Origin: Poronia punctata | Taxonomy: Eukaryota > Ascomycota > Sordariomycetes > Xylariales > Xylariaceae | Assembly: GCA_022579005.1 (NCBI GenBank) | Contig: MU401535.1 | Span: 62,001 to 126,000, forward strand | Length of the DNA stretch: 64,000 nucleotides | Reading direction: 5' to 3' | Shown: piece by piece, positions 55,589-64,000 of the stretch | How positions within the stretch are numbered: the stretch's first letter is position 1 | Layout of the letters: the number at the start of each line of letters is the position of its first letter | Notes under the pieces: generated by a model | Told to the model about the DNA's origin: nothing | Databases searched by the model: none | Seen by the model: the letters and a program-made list of their open reading frames with translations, nothing else | Made by a program: the position numbers and the translations under genes

Positions 55589-55905
55589 CAGGGTTGTTAA
55601 TTTAGTATGTAGTAATTAGTACTACATGTAGTATTACTACATGTAGTAACGGTGTAGTAACAAGATCTTAATACTAATGTAGTATTAGTATAGGCTATTA
55701 CTATACTACAAAAAATGTAGTAATTTTGTAGTAATTTTTAGTATTACTACAATTACTACAAAATTACTACAATAATTTTCCCGAATTTTTTCCGAATTTT
55801 TCTAAATTTTTTAAATTTTTTCAAATTTTTTTAAATTTTTTTAAATTTTTTTAATTAGGTTTTTTTTCTTTTTAAATAATAAAAAACCAATTAAATAATA
55901 CATAG

Positions 55906-56105
55906 TATTGCATTATTAAGCAAACCGTTAATTTTAGTATAAGGATATTAAGTAAAGTTAAGTATTATAAAAAGGATTATTATGTATTATAGTAAATTAA
56001 TCTTTAACCTTATACTATAATAATATTTACTTTTTTAATAATGCTACAAGTTAATATAAAAAGACTTAGTACTTTAAAGTATACCTTATATATTATATTT
56101 TAATA
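55906..56105 (+). repeat. 5' LTR (200 bp)
   Basis: It aligns without gaps to 61635-61834. I count about 24 differences, all of them A/G or C/T transitions and none transversions. Confidence 0.9.
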
Positions 56106-59100
56106 GGTTATAAGCCCGGGTTTAGCTATATAACTAAAACTTAAGCACTTAGCACTTTTACTATAAGCTGCTAGTAATGTATAAAAAAACCTTTATATTG
56201 TAAAATTATATAAAACCTTTAAAATAAAGTTAAAACTTTTAAATACAAAGTTATAAACTTTTATTAAAGTTAATAAACCTTTTTAATAAAAGTTAATTAA
56301 AACGCTTTCTTATTAATAATTTTTTTTTAAAATCTACTTTAATAGCATATTTAATAGTATATATAATAGCATGCTTACTAGTTAAACAGCTTATAATAGC
56401 TTAATAGTTACTAAAATAAACACTTAAAAAATTAATATTTTTTTATAGAATTTATTTTTACTTATAAAAATTAAAACTAAATTCTTATTAAAGTAAAAAA
56501 AACTAAAAAATATATAATTTTTTTTTATTAACTTTAGCAATAACAAACGCTAAAAAAAAGAAAAAATAAAAAATTATAAGTCTTAGCAACTTTTTTATAA
56601 AAAACCTTATAGCTGCTGCTTTTTTAGCATAGCAACGTTTTTTATTTGCTTTAAGCTTTTAATACTTATAAAAAAATAAATTAAAAAAACTAGCAAATTA
56701 AACTACTAAAAATACTAAGACTTTTTTTTAAAAAAACAATAATAATAAAAACGTACTTATATAATTTACTAAAAAAACTTTTATTTTTTTTTTTATATAC
56801 TTAATATAAAAAAAAATACTTTTAACTTTATTAAAGCTATATTATAATATAATAATAATAAAAAGCCTAAATAGCTTAACTTAAATAATTATAACGTTAA
56901 AATATAGTTATTAAAGCTAGTAAAATTTAAAGCTAGCTTTAGCAACGTTTTAAAACTAAAAAATAGCAAATTAAACTAAAATAATTTTAATACTGCACTA
57001 TAAAATATAGCCCTTAAAAAAAGTGTTAAAAACATTTTTAATAGCACTTTTAAAAAACTTATAAGCTTTAAAAACAACTTTACTATTAGCACCTAAAATA
57101 ACTATATTAAATAATATATATATTAGCAAACTATAAATAACTATTTGCTTACTAAAATTAAAAAAAAACTTAATATTACTATTTAGCAAAAGCAAGATAT
57201 TAACAATAAAATAAACGCTTTTATAGTATACTAATTACTAGCTATATACTATTAATAACAAAAAGTAAATTACTTACTAAACATTTTTTATGCTTTATTA
57301 AAAAAGTCGCTGCTATAAATAAAAAAAATTAATAAATATAATAAGTACTAGGTTAATAACTATTAAGCTTTTAACTTTTTATAATTAACTTAAAAGATTT
57401 TAAATAAATTAAAGCAATTATAATACCTTATAAATTTAAAAAACGCTTTTAATAACTAAAAAACCTTAATAATAACTAGCTATACTATTGCTAAAATAAG
57501 TATAAGTACCCTTATTACGCTAAAAAACCTAATATTTAAAGCATAGGATTATTAAATTAAACTTGCTAGTAATATAAAGCGCAATATATTTATAATATTT
57601 GCATACTACTTAAAAAACACATATGTAAACAATAAAGTTTACTTTATAAAATAACAAAAGTTTAAATATAGCTAAAGTAGCTAACGTTTTAACTTTATTA
57701 AACTGTTTATTAAAAAATTTAAACTTACTAGCTATTTAAAACTATATTAAAAAGTTTACTTACTATATAAATAAATTAGTAGTAAGTATAAAAACTATAA
57801 TAATAATAAATACTATACTTTAAAAAACAAAAATAAGCAATAACTTAAAGCAGCTTATTTTTAAAATAGCTAACTACTATATATAAACATTTTTAATAAA
57901 CCCTTTAATAACATATTAAATAGTATAAATTTTAAAAGTTACTATGCTAACTAAAATAAAGTTATAAACTACTTAATAAGTAATTAATAAAACGCTTTTT
58001 TACTACTAAGTAATAATAAAGTATATAACGTTATACTACTTATAAACATTATTATAATAATACTTAAAGTTTTTATAAAACTTTTAACTACTAAATATTT
58101 AAATTAGCTATTTAATATAAGGGCCTTAACTTATATTTGCTATAAAAAATAAATATTTAATAAATATAACCTTTTTTTAAATCTATTTAAAATAAAAAAA
58201 GTAAAAGTAAAAGCTATAGTACTAAGCACTAAAAGCGTTAACTTAGTAGTTTAATAAAAAAATAATACCTAACTTATTATATTATAAAACGTACTTTTTA
58301 TTTTTTATATAAAACTAAACTTTATTTTTATTAGTATATTTATTATATAAAAAAACTTTACTTTTTAATAAAATAAGTTTAAAGCTTAAGTACTTTTTAG
58401 CTTTTTAAATTAACTAAAGCATAAAATGCTAATTATTTATAGCTACCTTTATAATAAGTTTTACTTTTTAAACTATTTAGTAGTAGCTACTTTAAAAATA
58501 TAAAAACTATTAAATTTAAAAAAATCCTTTATAGCTTTTATAGCTTTAAGCATAATACTAACAATATTTTTTATACTTTTATATTAATATTTAAAATATA
58601 TTAATTTTAAAAATTGCTAAAAAGTAGCAATAGCGCAAAAAATATAAGTAATAAATAACTATAATAACTTAACTTATAAAGCATATTAACTAGTAAAAAG
58701 TACTATAAAAAATAATTATACTAAAGTTTTATGCTTAACTAAATAAGGTGTTAAATAACATATAAACTTAAAAGGCTTTATAACGCCTTTTACTTTAATA
58801 AATAAGCACTACTACTTTTTAGTTTTTAATAATATAATATGCTTTTTATAACTATACTTACTTTAATATAAATTAAATACTAAGTACTTTATAAAAACTA
58901 ATATAAAATAAGTTAAAATATAAACTAAGCAAAAAGTATAGTTTTATAAAATAAATAATAGTAGTAAATTTTATAATAAAGTAGTTATAAGCTTTTTTAC
59001 TAAATAAAAAGTATAGCAAAAATTTATAATACTTTATTAGTATAAATAAGCTAGTTTAGTTAAGTAGCTATATAAAACCTTTTAAAGCTTAGTACGTACT

Positions 59101-61634
59101 ATTATAATAAATTTAAAACTGCTTTTTAAACTTTAAAGTAAAATTTTTAAAGCTGCTATATAAATCTAGCAATAAACTTTAAATAGCGTACTAAATAATA
59201 TATTGCCTTTTAAAGCCTAAACTAGCAAAAAACTAAGTACTACTTATTAAAAGCATTTTAGTACTTAAGCTTATAAGCTAATTTTATAAAAAACTTACTT
59301 AAAAAAGCTAAATAATTAAGCTAAAATAATAATACTTGTTAGCTATAATAGTAATAATATTTATTGCTTATAAAATATTATAACTAAAGCTATAAAGCGC
59401 GCTAAAAAAGTATTTTTTAACAAAAACATTATATTAAGCTTTAAAGACTTTATATTTTTACTACTAAGTTTTAATTTTTTTACTTTATTATATACTAAAA
59501 TAGTGCTATATTATATATACTTAGCTAAGCACTTAATAGTTTTTATTAATAAGCAGTTATTACTTAAAAAGCTAGCTACTTAAATTAAAGCAAAAAATAT
59601 AGCAATATAATTTAAAAACTAGCTTTTTTAAAATAAGTTAATTAAAAAACTTTTAAAAGTTTAAGCCTACTTTATAAAGCTATTTAAAACACTAAAAAGC
59701 AATATAGCAATAACTTAAACTACTATACTATTAAAACTAAAAATAGCACTATAAAAATAAGCATTTTTAAAAAATGTAAATTAATAAATTAGCAAATTAA
59801 ATAATTATACTAATAGCTTAGTACTTATTTAGTTAAAACTTATTTTTAAAAACGTTAAAAACTTTAATATTGCAGCATACTATAATGCTGTTTTAAAAAA
59901 CAAAGCTTTTTTAGTAGCTATAATAAATAAACTAAAAAGCTATGCAAAAGCTATAAAGTTATTTAAATAAAAGCACTAAATTAAAGCAATAAAAAATAAA
60001 ATAAATTTTATTATTAATAATAAAATATAAAACTTAATTAATTATAACAACTTTTTATATATTTTATTAAATAAATAAGTTTATAAAATAAAGCTAAGCT
60101 TTAATAACATTATTTTTTATTATAAAGCACGCTAAGTAGTAAAAAGCTTTTAAATAAAAATATAAAATTAACTATAATATAACTTTTATATTAATAGTTA
60201 AGCAAAAAACCTATAAAGTATTGTTTACCTTTATAGCTATTTTTAATTAAAAGTGTAATTAACTAAATATTAAAACTATGTTTTTATATAGCAACATAAA
60301 TATAAATATATATATATACCTTTTGCTAGGCTTTTAAAAGTAAAAAAAAATCTATAAGCTATAAAAAACTTTATATAGCTTTAAATAATCCTTTAAAATT
60401 TAATATAACCTACTTTTTAACTACTTATAAAAGCTAGGTTAAATATAGTTAAAGCTAAACAAAGCCTTATTTTTTAAAAAAAAACTAATACTAGTTATTT
60501 ATATAAATAATATATTAATTTTTAAAAAAAATAAAAACAAAATATTTAAAGTTAAAAAATAGCTAGCTAACAAGTTTAAAATTACTAATATAAGCTTATG
60601 CAAATATTTTTTAAGCATAAAAATATATTAAAACTAAAAAAAATAAAAAGTATAGCTTACGCAAACATTATATACTTAATAAGTTATTAAACGCTTTTTT
60701 TTAACAAATATATATACTAAAGCTATACTAATAAACTTTAAAAAAACGCTAGTTTTAGTAAGCAACAACCTTTATAATATTATAATTAAAAAAAAATACT
60801 AAAAAATAATTAAATTGCTTATATATACTATAGTTAGCACTTAACCTAATATTGCATATTTAATATTAAAATTTAGCTAATTTTTTATTAACTTTACTTA
60901 GCAATATTTTAAAGCAAAAAAAAACATATTATAATACTTTACTAAAAACGCTAACTTTAAACTTAAACTTAATAAAAATAACTTAATATTTAAAAGCTTT
61001 ATAAACGCAAAATATAAAAAAAATAAAGTTAATAGCATATTAACTAAATATTATATCTTTACTATAGCAAGCGTAGCTATTAGCTAAAAATTATAAAAAT
61101 AGTTTTTAGTAGCTATATTTAGCTATAAATCTAAATATATAGCACTTTTTAGCATAGCACTAAAAAAAGTTTACTTATAACAACTTTTAAACAAACTTAA
61201 AATTTTTTTTAATAAAAAACAACCTATTTAAATATACGTTAATAATAATAAAGTAAAATAACTAGCTAACAACCTAGTGTATTATAAATAAACAAAGTAT
61301 ATATAAATTTAATACTATAAAATACAAAAACTAAAAAAAAAAAAAACTATTATAACTAAATAAATATTAAAAAACTTTAATCTAGCTAACATTAAAACTA
61401 AAGCCTTGCTAAAAGCAATTTTTAAGCACTAAAAAAACATAATAAGTATTAAAAAACTTAATAAAAAGTTAATAATAAAAAAAAATAAGTTAAAAACTAT
61501 TACTTTTTTACCTTATACTTTTTACTTCTTTTAATAAAGTAGCAAAAAAAAATATAAAAGTTTTTATATAAAAACAATTAAAATAACAAGTTATACTATA
61601 AATAAAATATACTAAAATTATATTTAAAGCAAAG

Positions 61635-61834
61635 TGTTATATTATTAAGCAAACTATTAATTTTAATATAAAAATATTAAATAAAGTTAAGTATTATAAA
61701 AAAAATTATTATATATTATAATAAATTAATCTTTAACTTTATACTATAATAGTACTTACTCTTTTAGTAATGCTATAAGTTAATACAAAAGGACTTAGTA
61801 CTTTAAAGTATACTTTATATACTATATTTTAACA
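61635..61834 (+). repeat. 3' LTR (200 bp)
   Basis: Direct repeat of 55906-56105. It keeps the canonical TG...CA ends. Differences from the 5' copy go in both directions, so each copy was mutated independently after insertion. Confidence 0.9.
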
Positions 61835-62123
61835 TATAGTATATTTTCTACAATATACTATATATATGCACTATATATATAAATAGTGTTTTGCTTTTTA
61901 TACTATTTTATTTTATTTATATATAGTATTTATACTGTTTTTTAATTAAAAAATTAGTATTTTATAGTAATTTTAATACTACTATATATTATAGTAGTAT
62001 TACTACATATAGTATTAGTATAAACAATTACTAACCCTTATAGTATTAATATAGCCTATTACTAACTACATATAGTATTAGTATAGGCATTTACTACATT
62101 AGTATTACTAATTTACAACCCTG

Positions 62124-62131
62124 GTACCAAG
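62124..62131. repeat. Right 8-bp target-site duplication GTACCAAG
   Basis: Exact copy of 55581-55588, directly following the CAACCCTG end of the hAT-like element. Confidence 0.85.
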
Positions 62132-63035
62132 TCCCAATTCGAATGCCTCCACCCTTGGCACATTGGTGTGGAGGTAAATTTCCGCCTAGTCCCGATCGGA
62201 CATTTTCGGTACGGTGTAGAATCAAGACTCCGCGGACCACATCGGACATCATCACAGTGCCATGTACGTCTGTACTCGTATCTTCATCGGATACTCGGTG
62301 GATGAAACAGTTTTTATTCCTTACGTATTAACCGCGCAAAGCAGCTCGTCTCTCAAACCTTACCGACCAGACTAACCTAGTATTAAAACGTTCAGTAATA
62401 AGCAAGTACGTGCGCCCCACTCTCGGAGGTGCGCGAGCAGGTTCCCGCCGTTAGATATTTACGATTCCCTTATAGTAATTTTTTTAATCTCATACCTGCC
62501 TCGGGTATGTTAGGTAGCAGTAAACTACAATCAGATGATGCAGTTATGCCACTTCTTGTCTTCTCATATCTGTGCCAGCCATTCGGTCCTCCGCGCTTAC
62601 CATCTTGTCTGCGGTAGGAGCTTGAGAATGGACCCTAGGGTAGAATATAATGCACGTCCACGTTGTTCGGAAGAAATAGTGATATCGAGTGGCTTAATGG
62701 ATCATTAGATAGGGCGGTGGTTTCTGTTGGAACAAGAATGAGGGCGAGAGTTCATATGATATATTCCCATATATCATACTTTTTTTATTAATATTAATAA
62801 CAAGAAACAAACGAATATCCCCGCATCATAAACCGACCTATGTTGTTATTCCCCAAACTCCGAGCCAATTCCGTGTGTGTCTTTTTAGAAAAGCGAAAGC
62901 TATAACGTGCCAAAGCAGAAAACGCCGCAATAATAACCCTTTTCAATGTGTGTGCCGACATGTCCATCATGACTATAGCTCCTGTGACTCGATTGGTCGT
63001 GCAGGTCGTAGCGTGAAGGAGCTGGAAGATCTATT
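62132..63035. other. Intergenic, no gene seen
   Basis: This 900-bp stretch lies between the transposon block and the stop of the Gln-repeat gene. Base composition returns to normal immediately after the duplication. A perfect inverted repeat, ATGATATAT-TCCC-ATATATCAT, lies at about 62757-62778. No gene is supported. Confidence 0.5.
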
Positions 63036-63141
63036 CTATGTTCTTCCGGGGTATTTTATTTTCGATGACTCGCTTCCAATTCGATTATGCGACAAGTTTG
63101 ACGGCTTATGTTCTGTCGTGGTGGAGGGCTTGTTCTGGCCG

Positions 63142-63172
<31 letters not shown>

Positions 63173-63750
63173 TAGCAGCCAGGGCGTTTATCTTCTCTCG
63201 CGCCTTCATCAGACTACTGCTGTCTTGCTCCTTCAGCTTTGCTCGGATCTCGTATAAAGAAAGGAGGCTGGAAGCGCGGGCAACATCCGGATCCAAACTC
63301 TATCATCTCAATGTCAGCATCAAAGAGTGCGTAGTACCGAAAGAGTATAAAGGTCGACAAACCTGGTCGCCGCGCGGTGTGCCGGGTGTAGAAGGCGTTG
63401 CGGAATTTGTTCTCGAAAGCGGCGGTGAAAATATGCGGCGGCCGTACTTGTCGGTCATGCGACCCAGGGCGGGAGTCGAGGAGACGCGCCCGTCGGTGGC
63501 GCTCCGTCGATGATGTGTCTGGGGTTTTGGTTGTTCTTGCGAATCTAGGGCCTTGTTCGCGGAGACGAGATTTTTCGCAGCAGACTGGTCTTGCTGTAGT
63601 CATAGACGATACGTCGGGTTAGCTTGATGCGCGAAAAAGCCACGGCGCTGTTTCGTGGTGGTGAGAGCAATGATCAAAGGAGAGATGACGTACGGCGGCT
63701 TGAAGATCATTCAGATCAGCCAACATCTGGGCCATCTGTAAAGCCTCCAT
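63036..63750 (-). CDS. Conserved-looking protein of unknown function with a Gln repeat
   Basis: I do not recognise a named family. Predicted 183 residues from exons 63750-63694, 63593-63363 and 63299-63036; all introns are phase 0 (GTACGT...CTACAG and GTTTGT...GATAG). The N-terminus is a short amphipathic helix (MEALQMAQMLADLNDL). The middle is Ser/Thr/Pro-rich with GRMTDKYGRRIFSPPLSR, a phosphorylation-site-like linker. A predicted helix (SSLLSLYEIRAKLKEQD) precedes a run of nine Gln (63144-63170, eight CAG and one CAA codon). The tail is polar. The splice closure and the ordered helix before the Gln run argue that it is a real gene. Confidence 0.65.
63144..63170. repeat. CAG/CTG trinucleotide repeat (9 units)
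   Basis: Nine codons for Gln in the minus-strand gene, eight of them CAG and one CAA. Pure CAG runs are length-variable, so this is a possible strain marker. Confidence 0.9.
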
Positions 63751-64000
63751 AATTGCAATGGCGGTTCAAGTAGGTAGGTCGATGGACTTGCGGTCTCTCC
63801 GATGAGACAATAGTTGATAAATATTCGGCGCAATGTTCTTTGCCGCCAGAAAATGAAGGTCCAACTTGGGCTAATTATCAAAGTTAAGCACTGGGATTGT
63901 CAGAAGGCTTGATAGGGAAATGCGAAACAGAAACAGAATGTAATAGGTGCCACCTTCTTCGGTTCCCCGATCTAACTTGAAGAGAAATTTCGGGGGTAGG
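63751..64000. other. Upstream region of the Gln-repeat gene
   Basis: This stretch should contain the promoter and 5' untranslated region of the minus-strand gene. No other feature is seen before the window ends. Confidence 0.45.

Larger units (their letters stand above)
55906..61834. mobile_element. RIP-degraded LTR retrotransposon, 5,929 bp
   Basis: Two direct 200-bp LTRs bound this extremely AT-rich block. The 3' LTR begins TG and ends CA; in the 5' LTR these ends read TA and TA, which single transitions explain. Flanking 5-bp duplications are CATAG (55901-55905) and TATAG (61835-61839), again one transition apart. A candidate primer-binding site, GGTTATAAGCCCGGG, follows the 5' LTR at 56106-56120 and is a rare GC-rich spot. 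A purine-rich stretch (AAAGCAAAG) precedes the 3' LTR. All internal frames are destroyed by stop codons, so Copia versus Gypsy type cannot be decided by eye. The composition and all-transition divergence point to RIP. Confidence 0.88.
55589..62123. mobile_element. hAT-like terminal-inverted-repeat element, split by an LTR retrotransposon
   Basis: The left end reads CAGGGTTGTTAATTTAGTA and the right end, read on the minus strand, CAGGGTTGTAAATTAGTA, forming an inverted repeat of about 18 bp. The flanks are an exact 8-bp duplication, GTACCAAG. Without the nested LTR element (55906-61834) and its duplicated target, the element is about 600 bp and has no coding frame, so it is a non-autonomous MITE-like copy. 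Both arms carry subterminal copies of GTAGTAATTACTAC- and TAGTATTAGTATAGG-like words in both orientations. The assignment to hAT rests on duplication length and terminal sequence; no transposase is present here. Confidence 0.75.

Noticed and set aside
56998..57195. 65-codon frame inside the AT-rich block
   Set aside because: It is a chance open frame in RIP-degraded retrotransposon DNA, rich in Phe, Ile and Asn codons only because of base composition.

Overview
The window reads as nuclear DNA of a filamentous ascomycete (Pezizomycotina, most likely a Sordariomycete; this is inference). The support is: genes with short introns of about 50-150 nt that have CTNAC-type branch sites, typical fungal families, gene spacing of about 0.2-1.5 kb, and one very AT-rich block whose repeat copies differ only by transitions, the signature of repeat-induced point mutation (RIP). 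No bacterial, viral or organellar genes were seen. Exon structures were built by hand from GT/AG sites and reading phase; every multi-exon model listed closes in frame unless stated.

Left part (1-16 kb): an F-box protein with a C-terminal CaaX prenylation box; a divergent pair of likely TFIID subunits (a TAF3-like histone-fold protein and TAF7); mitochondrial ribosomal protein mL54; the complex I NDUFB10-type subunit; and a nucleolin/Nsr1/gar2-type protein ending in a 12-nt microexon.

Middle (16-30 kb): two unrecognised, strongly helical proteins are encoded head to head. One has 11 exons and a GC-AG intron filled by a 12-bp tandem repeat; the other has 3 exons. They are the best candidate here for an undescribed system. 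A secreted GH2 exo-beta-D-glucosaminidase follows, then about 4 kb of gene-poor DNA with decayed transposon and helicase fragments and an assembly gap flanked by poly-G and poly-C.

Metabolic block (30-36 kb): two convergent short-chain dehydrogenases, a 2-oxoglutarate/Fe(II) oxygenase and a GH13 alpha-glucosidase. Housekeeping block (36-55 kb): a CUE-like/CCCH/SMR protein, an F-box-JmjC protein, eIF4A, an unrecognised coiled-coil protein, a small membrane protein, a dipeptidyl-peptidase 5-type peptidase, the NuA4 subunit Eaf6 and an SRm160-like PWI/RS splicing protein.

Right part (55.6-62.1 kb): a nested transposon. An element of about 600 bp with hAT-like ends and an exact 8-bp target duplication is split by a 5,929-bp RIP-degraded LTR retrotransposon with 200-bp LTRs and a 5-bp target duplication. 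A small glutamine-repeat protein gene follows. Transcription and chromatin genes (two TFIID-type subunits, Eaf6, the JmjC protein, the splicing factor) are frequent, but they do not form an obvious operon-like system.
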